A stretch of 16,620 nt of DNA from Sphingobacterium thalpophilum. Lineage in GTDB: Bacteria; Bacteroidota; Bacteroidia; Flavobacteriales; Flavobacteriaceae. The stretch is taken from positions 1 through 16,620 of the forward strand of contig CALPOS020000024.1 of NCBI GenBank assembly GCA_943325255.2. Direction: 5' to 3'. Below, piece by piece: positions 7,398 through 14,515 of this stretch (positions are counted from its first letter, which is position 1; every line of letters begins with the position of its first letter). Below the pieces are notes generated by a model. That model saw only the letters and a list, made by a program, of their open reading frames with translations. It was not told the DNA's origin and did no database searches. Position numbers and translations under genes: made by a program.

Positions 7398-7592
7398 ATG
7401 CCTAGAATGATCTACGACTACACTAAATCGGTGCTTGAGAGAGTGAGCTTCGATCCAGTACTTTTTTGCAAAGAATTGCGTAAAGCAATCAAGAACTTGT
7501 TGCCATATGAGCTAGAGCAATTAAGGAAATGGTTACAGAATTTCACCAGTGAAAAGCCGGAACTTCAGCAATATATTACTATTGTGAATTGA
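7398..7592 (+). CDS. Small conserved protein, paralogue 2 of 2
   Basis: 64 residues, starting MPRMIYDYTKSVLERVSF. About two thirds identical to the protein from 7004 over the shared 57 residues, with the same L-E-R-V-S-F-D-P, L-F-C-K-E-L, L-L-P-Y-E and P-E-L blocks and the conserved Cys. It is predicted to be a small soluble helical protein of unknown function. Differences fall mainly at the first few residues and near the end (Q-Y-I-T-I-V-N against Q-C-L-I-Y-V-N), and substitutions are mostly conservative, as expected from selection at the protein level after a duplication. It is transcribed separately from copy 1, since a strong terminator lies between them, and it ends in a hairpin shared with oxyR. 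Confidence 0.75.
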   Translation: MPRMIYDYTKSVLERVSFDPVLFCKELRKAIKNLLPYELEQLRKWLQNFTSEKPELQQYITIVN

Positions 7593-7597
7593 TATCG

Positions 7598-7632
7598 AAA
7601 AAGGAACTATTTGGTTCCTTTTTTATTTTTTA
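7598..7632. terminator. Terminator between small paralogue 2 and oxyR
   Basis: AAAAAGGAAC (7598-7607) pairs perfectly with GTTCCTTTTT (7614-7623) around a six-base loop, followed by more T. The right arm touches the oxyR stop codon (7623-7625). The A run on the left can also serve oxyR transcripts from the other strand. Confidence 0.85.
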
Positions 7633-8564
7633 GGTATGGGGCTAATGATCTCGATATTTTGAAAAACGATGGCACCTTTGATAACGCCTGCGATGGTGCT
7701 CCGCAATGCATCGATAATTTGAATTTTTAATTCTGTCTTTGGAAAAATCAAACTGACTTCTCTTGCGGGCTTTGGTTCAACAAAGTGTTTCAATTTTAGC
7801 TTGTCGCTTTCTTTTAAATCCAAAGTATGCAAATAGGGCAATAATGTAATTCCTAATCCTTCATCTGCCAATTTGATTAAAGTTTCAAAACTGCCGCTCT
7901 CCAATTGAAAATGAGAAAAATCAGATTTACCAACATTTTTGCATAAATTCAAAATTCCGTCACGAAAGCAATGTCCATCTTGCAAAAGTAGAATTTCGTC
8001 TACGTCTAAATCACCGACTTCAATTTCATTTTTAGCATAATACTTATGTGATTGCGGAATGTATGCCATGAACGGTTCGAAATATAAAACAACTTCTTTT
8101 ATTTTTTCTTCCATTAGTGGCGTTGCAGCAATAGCCGCATCGAGATGACCATTTTTTAGTTTTAGAATAATCTCATCGGTATTCAACTCTTCGATTATCA
8201 GTTTTACTTTTGGATATTTCTTAATGAAATTATTCAAAAACATCGGAAGTAACGTAGGCATAATGGTTGGGATAATTCCCAATCGAAACTCACCTCCAAT
8301 AAATCCTTTTTGCTGTTCAACGATGTCTTGCATGCGATCTGCTTCGTTGACAATATTCTTGGCTTGATTGACAATCTTTTGACCAATTTCCGTAAGCTGA
8401 ATAGGTTTCTTACTTCTGTCAAAAATCTGAATATTGAGTTCTTCTTCTACTTTTTGAATTTGCATACTCAAGGTAGGCTGGGTGACGAAGCATTTTTCAG
8501 CGGCCAAGGTAAAATTCTTGTGCTCTGCAACTGCTAGTACATATTGAAGTTGAGTAATGGTCAT
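7623..8564 (-). CDS. oxyR: Hydrogen-peroxide-sensing LysR-type regulator
   Basis: A DNA-binding regulator that is activated when peroxide oxidises two cysteines to a disulfide. The N-terminal winged helix-turn-helix is seen at residues 1-60 (F-T-L-A-A-E-K-C-F-V-T-Q-P-T-L-S-M-Q). The sensor motif D-G-H-C-F-R-D-G-I-L-N-L-C places the cysteines at 199 and 208, the same numbers and spacing as in E. coli OxyR. That numbering requires the ATG at 8564. An upstream ATG at 8588 would add eight residues and overlap the promoter, so it is not used. The protein is 313 residues, normal for the family. Usual targets are catalase and peroxiredoxin genes, none of which lie in the window. The gene is divergent from the SulP-carbonic anhydrase operon, so a binding site affecting both is possible but not shown. 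Confidence 0.9.
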   Translation of the reverse strand: MTITQLQYVLAVAEHKNFTLAAEKCFVTQPTLSMQIQKVEEELNIQIFDRSKKPIQLTEIGQKIVNQAKNIVNEADRMQDIVEQQKGFIGGEFRLGIIPTIMPTLLPMFLNNFIKKYPKVKLIIEELNTDEIILKLKNGHLDAAIAATPLMEEKIKEVVLYFEPFMAYIPQSHKYYAKNEIEVGDLDVDEILLLQDGHCFRDGILNLCKNVGKSDFSHFQLESGSFETLIKLADEGLGITLLPYLHTLDLKESDKLKLKHFVEPKPAREVSLIFPKTELKIQIIDALRSTIAGVIKGAIVFQNIEIISPIPKK

Positions 8565-8585
8565 TTCAAATAGTTTTTTATGATG

Positions 8586-8593
8586 CAAATATA
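8586..8593 (-). promoter_or_regulatory. -7 box (TATATTTG, minus strand) for oxyR
   Basis: Exact TAnnTTTG match on the minus strand, 21 bases before the ATG at 8564, predicting a leader of about 18 bases. A T-rich -33 region (TTTTAG near 8605-8612) is only a weak match. Confidence 0.5.
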
Positions 8594-8698
8594 ATTACTA
8601 TAAGCTAAAACTATATAAATTTACTTTTCTTTTGATATTGTCATGGCTTGTCATATTGTTTCTACTTGTTAATTGTTTAAGAATTAATAAGGTTTTAT

Positions 8699-8728
8699 TT
8701 TGATAACAATACGGAACTCTTACTTTTG
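8699..8728 (+). promoter_or_regulatory. Strong Bacteroidota-type promoter of the SulP-carbonic anhydrase operon
   Basis: TTTG at 8699-8702 and TACTTTTG at 8721-8728 are separated by 18 bases, matching both consensus elements and the spacing. Transcription is expected about four bases after the box, near 8732, which is one base before the ATG at 8733. Confidence 0.65.
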
Positions 8729-8732
8729 TGAT

Positions 8733-9011
8733 ATGAAATTAGCTGTAGGATTTCTTTTAGTACTTTTTGTTATTTATCTGTCAACTCCAAGTATAGTGAG
8801 TATAATAGACAGCGCTAATGATTTGACAATCGATTTTGGTGAAATAGATGAGGACGAAAGCGATATTTTTAAAATTACTTTAAAATCGCTTCCTTTTGTT
8901 TGCTTTTCTGGTGAAACTACTACCTACAGTGAAAAAATTTATTGTAGAAACATACTCAAACACTCTTTTCTTTCCGATTCAATTTTTATTCCGCCGCCCG
9001 AACAAGTTTAA
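8733..9011 (+). CDS. Small single-span protein ending in PPPEQV, unknown function
   Basis: 92 residues from the first in-frame ATG. Residues 1-25 (MKLAVGFLLVLFVIYLSTP) are a membrane anchor or signal peptide. Then comes an acidic stretch (I-D-F-G-E-I-D-E-D-E-S-D), a middle with two cysteines, and the tail I-F-I-P-P-P-E-Q-V. I have an impression that short flavobacterial proteins with a similar proline-rich tail occur beside ion transporter genes, but cannot check this. It lies 66 bases upstream of the SulP transporter gene with no terminator between, and directly behind the promoter at 8699-8728, so it is probably the first gene of the transporter-carbonic anhydrase operon. Upstream TTG at 8700 is rejected as a start because it falls inside the promoter. 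Confidence 0.6.
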   Translation: MKLAVGFLLVLFVIYLSTPSIVSIIDSANDLTIDFGEIDEDESDIFKITLKSLPFVCFSGETTTYSEKIYCRNILKHSFLSDSIFIPPPEQV

Positions 9012-9077
9012 TTAAAGTTTATTTGATTCCATCACGTTCTTCAGTGATTTACTTTAATATTAATCTTAGTTCACATT

Positions 9078-10730
9078 ATGAAAAAACATACTAATCTATT
9101 TGGAACTTTTAAATCCGACTTTGCAGCGGGTTTAGTGGTTTTTTTAGTCGCACTACCGTTGTGTCTAGGAATTGCATTGGCTAGCGGAGCGCCTTTGTTT
9201 TCGGGAATTATTTCAGGCGTAATTGGAGGTATTGTCGTTGGTTATCTCAGTACATCGCACCTCAGTGTTACTGGTCCAGCAGCGGGTTTAACAGCAATTG
9301 TTCTTACTGCGATTACTGATCTTGGCGCCTTTGACATATTTTTAACCTCGGTTTTTATAGCAGGTATATTGCAATTGGCTCTAGGATTTATCAAGGCAGG
9401 AAGTATTTCAAATTATTTTCCCACCAATGTAATTGAGGGAATGTTAGCAGGGATTGGAGTCATTATTATTCTCAAGCAAATTCCACATGCTTTTGGTTAC
9501 GATCCTGATTTTGAGGGAGATGAAGCCTTTATGCAAATTGATGGACAGAATTCTTTTTCGGAGATATTGAGTGTAATTAATCATGTTCAAATGGGTTCTT
9601 TAGCAGTCACTCTGGTTTCATTGACGATATTAATTGCCTGGACTAAATTCGACGTTTTTAAGAAAATAAAAATAATCCCGCCCGCATTGATTGCAGTTAT
9701 CGTCAGTATTTTACTTAACGAATTTTTTATAACTTCTGGAAGTTCATTACAAATTTTAGAAAGTCATTTGGTAAGTCTTCCAATTCCTCAATCCCTTGAC
9801 GATTTTAAAAATATCATCATAACTCCAAATTTTGCTGCACTTGCCAATGCTAAAGTTTGGATTGTTGGTGTAACGATTGCCATTGTAGCATCTATTGAAA
9901 CTTTGTTGTGCATTGAAGCGGCGGATAGAATGGATGTTCAGAGAAGATACACCGATACAAATGTTGAATTGAAAGCACAAGGAATTGGAAATATTTTAAG
10001 TTCATTACTTGGTGGATTGCCTATGACTTCTGTAGTAGTTAGAACTTCGGCCAATAGCGCTGCGGGAGCAAAATCAAAAATGGCAGCAATTTTACATGGC
10101 GTGTTATTGTTGATTAGTGTCTTATCGATACCCGTTTTATTAAATAAGATTCCCCTGGCTACTCTTGCGGCGGTGCTTCTTTTGGTAGGCTACAAATTAG
10201 CCAATCCCAAAATAGTGGTGCACTTTTGGAAAAAAGGGAAGTATCAATTTGTACCGTTTATTGCCACTTTTTTTGCGGTGGTCTTCTTAGACTTATTAAA
10301 AGGTGTTGCTCTTGGGATGGTCATTAGCGCTATTTTTGTTTTACAAGGCAATATGAAAAGAGCTTACCGGTTTAGAAAGGAAGAATACCATGAAGGAGAT
10401 ATCATACACATCGAATTGGCTCAAGAGGTTTCTTTTCTCAATAAAGCCGCTTTAAAATCGACTTTAAATGAGTTACCGCAGAACTCAAAAGTGGTTATCA
10501 ATGCTAGTGAAACGGTATACATCGCGCATGATGTACTAGATTTAATTAAAGAATTCCATACAATAAAATCTAAAGAACTCAATATTAAAGTTAAATTAGT
10601 GGGCTTTAAATCGGAATACAATTTAGTAAATAGCGACGGCTATAAAAACACGGTAACCATCGAACAAAAGTACAATGTGATGAAACGTAAGATGGAAGTC
10701 ATCGAAAATAAAGAAACTTTTTTTGAATAA
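9078..10730 (+). CDS. SulP-family anion transporter with STAS domain, probable bicarbonate transporter
   Basis: An inner-membrane carrier of the SLC26/SulP family. About residues 1-420 are hydrophobic transport segments. Family signatures are F-A-A-G-L-V-V-F-L-V-A-L-P-L-C-L-G near the start and S-V-T-G-P-A-A-G-L-T-A-I (about 63-74), where the anion site forms, and T-S-V-V-V-R-T-S-A-N-S-A-A-G-A further on. Residues about 435-535 form a cytoplasmic STAS domain (I-I-H-I-E-L-A-Q-E-V-S-F-L-N-K to K-V-K-L-V-G-F). At 550 residues it is normal length. SulP proteins carry sulfate, bicarbonate or other anions and the sequence alone does not decide. The beta-carbonic anhydrase gene 14 bases downstream in the same operon, and the SbtA gene nearby, favour bicarbonate (BicA-like), an inference from context. 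Confidence 0.88.
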   Translation: MKKHTNLFGTFKSDFAAGLVVFLVALPLCLGIALASGAPLFSGIISGVIGGIVVGYLSTSHLSVTGPAAGLTAIVLTAITDLGAFDIFLTSVFIAGILQLALGFIKAGSISNYFPTNVIEGMLAGIGVIIILKQIPHAFGYDPDFEGDEAFMQIDGQNSFSEILSVINHVQMGSLAVTLVSLTILIAWTKFDVFKKIKIIPPALIAVIVSILLNEFFITSGSSLQILESHLVSLPIPQSLDDFKNIIITPNFAALANAKVWIVGVTIAIVASIETLLCIEAADRMDVQRRYTDTNVELKAQGIGNILSSLLGGLPMTSVVVRTSANSAAGAKSKMAAILHGVLLLISVLSIPVLLNKIPLATLAAVLLLVGYKLANPKIVVHFWKKGKYQFVPFIATFFAVVFLDLLKGVALGMVISAIFVLQGNMKRAYRFRKEEYHEGDIIHIELAQEVSFLNKAALKSTLNELPQNSKVVINASETVYIAHDVLDLIKEFHTIKSKELNIKVKLVGFKSEYNLVNSDGYKNTVTIEQKYNVMKRKMEVIENKETFFE

Positions 10731-10744
10731 ATAAAACGAGAAAT

Positions 10745-11389
10745 ATGAGCGCAGATTTTTACAAAAAGATATTAGATAATAATAAAGCATGGGTTGAAAC
10801 CCAATTGGCAATAGATAAGGAATACTTCAAAGACTTAGCTAAGGGTCAGCAACCGCCGCTGTTATGGATTGGATGTTCCGACAGCCGTGTTCCTGCTAAT
10901 GAAATTATTGGTGCAAAACCAGGAGAAGTTTTTGTTCACAGAAATATTGCGAATATGGTCATCCATAGCGATATGAATATGTTGAGTGTTTTGGATTATG
11001 CTGTCAATGTTTTAAAAGTGAAGCACGTGATTGTCTGCGGACATTACGGTTGTGGAGGGGTGAAAGCTGCGATGGGAAATCAGTCGATCGGACTGATTGA
11101 TAACTGGATCAGACACATCAAAGACGTATATCGACTGCATGAAGATTATTTGAATTCTTTTGAAGACGAAGATGAACGTTTCAATAAATTCGTTGAAATC
11201 AATGCACAAGAACAAGTGTTTGATTTGGCAAAAACTTCTATCGTTCAAGGCGCATGGAGAAATGGACAAGATCTAACACTTCACGGTTGGACCTACGGTT
11301 TGAATTCAGGTTATGTTACCGACTTGGGCGTTAATATGAGTTCAAACAACGAATTAGATGAAGTGTATCGTCTTAAATTTTCAGTCTAG
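10745..11389 (+). CDS. can: Beta-class carbonic anhydrase
   Basis: Interconverts CO2 and bicarbonate in the cytoplasm with one zinc ion. The zinc ligands are C44 (in G-C-S-D-S-R), H100 and C103 (in V-C-G-H-Y-G-C-G-G). D46 and R48 form the catalytic pair that controls access to the zinc. The H-R-N-I-A-N block (65-70) and the late G-W-T-Y-G-L segment (181-186) are also typical. The 214-residue length matches the Can/CynT2 subgroup. It follows the SulP gene by 14 bases and is almost certainly co-transcribed with it. The pair would take in bicarbonate and supply either bicarbonate or CO2 to carboxylases. Its stop is only 15 bases from the stop of the oppositely transcribed sbtA. The gene name is by family resemblance. 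Confidence 0.92.
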   Translation: MSADFYKKILDNNKAWVETQLAIDKEYFKDLAKGQQPPLLWIGCSDSRVPANEIIGAKPGEVFVHRNIANMVIHSDMNMLSVLDYAVNVLKVKHVIVCGHYGCGGVKAAMGNQSIGLIDNWIRHIKDVYRLHEDYLNSFEDEDERFNKFVEINAQEQVFDLAKTSIVQGAWRNGQDLTLHGWTYGLNSGYVTDLGVNMSSNNELDEVYRLKFSV

Positions 11390-11404
11390 TTCGAAACTTG
11401 ACTT

Positions 11405-12373
11405 TTAGCAGCATTGAATAATCGATAAGTAAAGTGGCATTCCAAAGGTAATATTGAATGGAAAGGTGACTGCTAAAGCCATTGGTAAAAATAATCCTGG
11501 ATTGGCTCTAGGAGCTACAATTTTCATGGCTGCTGGAACTGCAATGTAAGATGCGCTGGCAGCCAGTATTGCAAAAATAAATCGGTTGCCTATTTCATGC
11601 GTTACTATTTGACTCAAAAAAGCGACGATGCATCCATTCATTAATGGAATCACCACTGCGAAAATGACCGGAAACCAACCACTTCTAAAGAATATATCTA
11701 ATTTTTTACCGCTTACAATTCCCATATCTAAAAGGAAAATGGCAAGGAAACCTTTGAAAATATCCGTGGTAAATGGTTTGATACCCATCGCTTGTTGATC
11801 GCTCGCAAGGTAACCAATGATTAGACTACCTAAGATCAGCAGAACGCTTCCATTGGTAAAGGAATGTCTGATTACAGCACTGAGCTTTGTTGTTGCTGCG
11901 GCACTTTCTTTTTTATGAAACAATCGCATAAGAATCACACCAACAATAATGGCGGGCGCTTCCATCAAAGCCATGATGGCAACCATATGACCGCTGAAAC
12001 TATATTTTTGAATTTCTAGGAAAGCGACTGCGGTTACAAAAGTTACAGCGCTTACAGAGCCATAAGCAGCGGCAATCGCTCCTGAATTTTCAATACTAAA
12101 TTTTCGCTTTAAAATAAAAAAACAGTAAATAGGAATTACAAATGCGATTAACACACCGAACAATACCGACCAAATAATTTCTAAGTTGAAGTTACTGTGC
12201 GCTAATTCTTGTCCGCCTTTAAAACCAATTGAAAATAACAAGTACAAAGAAATAAACTTAGAAGAATTGGGCGGGATTTCTAAATCACTTTTCAATCGCG
12301 TTGCAATGATTCCCAATAAAAAAAACAGTAAAGCTGGATTGGTTAAATTGTCAAGTAATAACTCTAGATTCAT
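11405..12373 (-). CDS. sbtA: SbtA-type sodium-dependent bicarbonate permease
   Basis: A high-affinity Na+/HCO3- symporter family of the inner membrane, first known from the cyanobacterial CO2-concentrating mechanism. About ten hydrophobic segments are seen. Family marks are G-F-K-G-G-Q-E-L-A near residue 50, A-A-A-Y-G-S-V-S-A-V-T-F-V-T-A near 100, and the C-terminal A-S-A-S-Y-I-A-V-P-A-A-M-K, A-N-P-G-L-F-L-P and T-F-P-F-N-I. At 322 residues it is somewhat shorter than the cyanobacterial proteins (about 370). The PII-like regulator gene sbtB is not found in the window. The start is three bases after the sua5 stop, so it is the last gene of the minus-strand set that begins with icd. Transport of bicarbonate is the family function, not shown directly here. 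Confidence 0.85.
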   Translation of the reverse strand: MNLELLLDNLTNPALLFFLLGIIATRLKSDLEIPPNSSKFISLYLLFSIGFKGGQELAHSNFNLEIIWSVLFGVLIAFVIPIYCFFILKRKFSIENSGAIAAAYGSVSAVTFVTAVAFLEIQKYSFSGHMVAIMALMEAPAIIVGVILMRLFHKKESAAATTKLSAVIRHSFTNGSVLLILGSLIIGYLASDQQAMGIKPFTTDIFKGFLAIFLLDMGIVSGKKLDIFFRSGWFPVIFAVVIPLMNGCIVAFLSQIVTHEIGNRFIFAILAASASYIAVPAAMKIVAPRANPGLFLPMALAVTFPFNITFGMPLYLSIIQCC

Positions 12374-12376
12374 TTA

Positions 12377-13336
12377 TTATTTTTTTGTAGCGCGTTCTAG
12401 GCGATCATTAATAGACTTACCAAGTTCAAAGTCAGGAAATTTTTCTGCCACGATCATGTCTAAGTTCATTTTGTCTAGTCGATGCAAAGCAGCGTATAAA
12501 TTAGACATAGCTTCTTTTAAATCGCCTCTTTCCGATAAGACTTCTTGGCGCACTACTGAAGCGTTTTCGATTTTATTTTTGAAAGTAAGTAACCCAATTC
12601 TTTGATTTGGAAATTGTTCGATAAATTTTTGTATGTCATTTTCCAGGTAGGTCGTTGTCGACGGAGCATAGTGACGAGATAGCATGCCCGGTGCATTGGG
12701 CGCTACTTCAGCTTTATTTTTGACTTGTATTTTTCCAATTACCTTTTCTATCGACTCAAGTGAAATAGAACCTAAACGGTAAAGCACCGGTTCCTCATTT
12801 TCAAATCCGATTATGGTCGACTCGATGCCGTTTCTACAATCTCCGCCCTCTAAAACCATGGGCAAAATATTTTGAAAATAGTCAGCGACGTGAAAGGCAT
12901 TCGTTGGGCTAATCGATCCAAACGGGTTGGCACTTGGCGCTGCTAGTGGAAAGTGTAGCGATTTTAGAAGTTCTAATGCAGCAGGATGATCAGGTATTCG
13001 TAACGCCACAGTGTCCTTGCCAGCAGTAATCAAATCTGGAACAATGGCCTTCTTTTTCATTACCATTGTAAGTGATCCCGGCCAAAATTTGTTTGCTAGC
13101 GTACGCGCTTTTTCTGGAATTTCCAGCACCAAATCTTCCAACTGGTCTATGGAATGAATATGTACAATCAATGGGTTAAAAAAGGGTCGCTTTTTCATTT
13201 CGAAAATAGCCTTAATGGCTTTCTCACTGTATATGTTTCCAGCCAATCCGTAGACTGTTTCTGTCGGAATCGCAACCAATTCTTCTTGGTTTAGGATGTC
13301 GACAGCTTTCGATATGTCTTTTGAAATTAATGTCAT
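12377..13336 (-). CDS. sua5: L-threonylcarbamoyladenylate synthase (Sua5/YrdC/TsaC family)
   Basis: Makes threonylcarbamoyl-AMP from threonine, bicarbonate (or CO2) and ATP, the first step of the t6A37 modification of tRNAs that read ANN codons; the TsaBDE-type transferase genes are not in the window. Residues 1-200 form the YrdC fold: A-I-P-T-E-T-V-Y-G-L-A-G (22-33), K-R-P-F-F-N-P-L (49-56), F-W-P-G-S-L-T, V-A-L-R-I-P-D-H and L-A-A-P-S-A-N-P-F-G. A linker A-P-G-M-L-S-R-H-Y-A-P and a C-terminal Sua5 domain follow, so this is the long two-domain form (319 residues) rather than the short TsaC. Bicarbonate is a substrate, which gives a possible link to the neighbouring sbtA, three bases downstream. 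It lies three bases after the DUF6671-like gene. Confidence 0.9.
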   Translation of the reverse strand: MTLISKDISKAVDILNQEELVAIPTETVYGLAGNIYSEKAIKAIFEMKKRPFFNPLIVHIHSIDQLEDLVLEIPEKARTLANKFWPGSLTMVMKKKAIVPDLITAGKDTVALRIPDHPAALELLKSLHFPLAAPSANPFGSISPTNAFHVADYFQNILPMVLEGGDCRNGIESTIIGFENEEPVLYRLGSISLESIEKVIGKIQVKNKAEVAPNAPGMLSRHYAPSTTTYLENDIQKFIEQFPNQRIGLLTFKNKIENASVVRQEVLSERGDLKEAMSNLYAALHRLDKMNLDMIVAEKFPDFELGKSINDRLERATKK

Positions 13337-13339
13337 AAT

Positions 13340-14182
13340 TTAGGGATTGCAAAAATCGCAATACATCGGATCTTCGGTTGTTTTTTGATGTGGGTATTTT
13401 TCTTCCAAGGCAAAGTTACACTTTTTGCAGGTTGAACGAAAGCTTAAAGTAGAGCGGGTAGGTGCGTTACACCATTCACAAGGCAAACCTTCTATTGCTT
13501 CGGTGACTGTAAAACCTGGAGTGCTGCAATTTGGGCATTGAGATAAAGCAGTTTTAGCCAATTTGAAGGTCGCTTTTTCAATGATTTTCATTCTTGTCGG
13601 ATTGTATAGTGCCCGCATGTCAGTCTCGACATAAACTTTTCCATATTCGCGAAACAAACTATGAAATCCTTCCAATAGTATATTCTCATTTTGTATACCT
13701 TTTATTGCTTTTTCAAAGTTGCATTCCGATGATTTTAAAATTAGTCCATGAGTTGGGAAATTTGCTTTGGTAGCAAAAGCGAATAGGTCTTTAGTATTAT
13801 CAATATAACTTCCGTTAAAGTTGGTCTCAGTACTAACTTCACGAGCGACGATTTCTAAAATATTCTTCGAATCCATCAGCATGACCACTTCATCGTCGGC
13901 GTGGGCAAAAAAAATGCTAGGATGTGCACCAAATGACCCTTCGCTGGCAATCGCTAAATCGCAATTATTCTCTTTCATAGCATGGAGACATTTTTTGCGA
14001 AGGGTATTTAGTACATCTTCATTCCTTTTTATTTCACCCGAAAAAGTACCCCACTGATCCGTGTCGAAATTGGAAGGAACAAAGCAATCAACACTTAAAG
14101 CGTTTTCGAGAATAGGCTTAATGACCTGTTCCTTCTGATGTTTTGTTGCAATAACGAGCTTTCTATTTTGAAATATGTCCAC
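13340..14182 (-). CDS. Uncharacterised protein with paired C-terminal zinc ribbons (DUF6671-like)
   Basis: 280 residues, starting at GTG (14182); no ATG is available upstream in frame. Residues 1-205 form a soluble domain with R-K-L-V-I-A-T-K-H-Q-K-E (7-18), I-A-S-E-G-S-F-G-A-H-P (78-88) and E-T-D-M-R-A-L-Y-N-P-T-R (186-197), conserved-looking blocks that recall DUF6671 from memory. The tail carries four CxxC knuckles, C216/C219 with C235/C238 and C252/C255 with C275/C278, which would make two zinc-binding ribbons. The acidic and histidine residues in the middle (F-F-A-H-A-D-D-E) could be an active site, but no activity is known. It lies three bases before sua5 and 29 after the LIDG paralogue, so it belongs to the same unit. 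A nucleic-acid or tRNA-linked role is only a guess from the ribbons and the neighbour. Confidence 0.7.
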   Translation of the reverse strand: MDIFQNRKLVIATKHQKEQVIKPILENALSVDCFVPSNFDTDQWGTFSGEIKRNEDVLNTLRKKCLHAMKENNCDLAIASEGSFGAHPSIFFAHADDEVVMLMDSKNILEIVAREVSTETNFNGSYIDNTKDLFAFATKANFPTHGLILKSSECNFEKAIKGIQNENILLEGFHSLFREYGKVYVETDMRALYNPTRMKIIEKATFKLAKTALSQCPNCSTPGFTVTEAIEGLPCEWCNAPTRSTLSFRSTCKKCNFALEEKYPHQKTTEDPMYCDFCNP

Positions 14183-14211
14183 CGTTATTCGGGTAAAGTG
14201 AGTTGTTATAT

Positions 14212-14511
14212 TTATTCACTTAGTACTGCATCTTTTACTAATTCGAGCGAGATTGTGCTTTTTATAGCAAAATGGTATCCTTCCAAGTTTGCTTTCTTGG
14301 TTATTTCAGCAATTTCTTCTCTTGTCGCAGTCAACTCCTCGATTCTTTTCTTCGAGCCGTTAACATCACCGTTAAAACGAATGTGGTTACTAAAAGCAAA
14401 TAGACTATGAAAATCAATTTTATTATTGATTAATGACATGAGGATTTTTTGCGCTTCTTCAGCTGAAAACTCGCCGTCTATGAGTTTGAAATTTAATTCT
14501 TTATTTTCCAT
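14212..14511 (-). CDS. Small LIDG-FSA protein, longer paralogue
   Basis: 99 residues, starting MENKELNFKLIDGEFSA. The N-terminal motif L-I-D-G-x-F-S-A-x-x-A-x-x-I-L is shared with the 79-residue protein of the gene just upstream; by hand 14 of 26 positions are identical there. A charged helical stretch (K-K-R-I-E-E-L-T-A-T-R-E-E-I-A-E-I-T-K-K, about 54-73) may form a coiled coil, and the protein closes with I-K-S-T-I-S-L-E, again like its paralogue. It has no signal or membrane segment. I recognise this as a type of small protein seen in Bacteroidota, but no function is known. It starts four bases after the stop of the upstream paralogue, consistent with tandem duplication and co-translation. 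Confidence 0.65.
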   Translation of the reverse strand: MENKELNFKLIDGEFSAEEAQKILMSLINNKIDFHSLFAFSNHIRFNGDVNGSKKRIEELTATREEIAEITKKANLEGYHFAIKSTISLELVKDAVLSE

Positions 14512-14515
14512 AATA

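Noticed and set aside
7004..7592. Idea that the two small paralogues form a toxin-antitoxin pair
   Set aside because: They are homologous to each other, separately transcribed and separated by a terminator, unlike a toxin-antitoxin operon of unlike, closely linked genes.
8565..8588. Upstream ATG giving OxyR eight more residues
   Set aside because: It would overlap the oxyR -7 box at 8586-8593, and the start at 8564 gives the redox cysteines positions 199 and 208 as in E. coli OxyR.
12186..12605. Plus-strand open frame of 139 codons opposite sbtA and sua5
   Set aside because: It spans the junction of two well-supported minus-strand genes and its product has no protein-like features.
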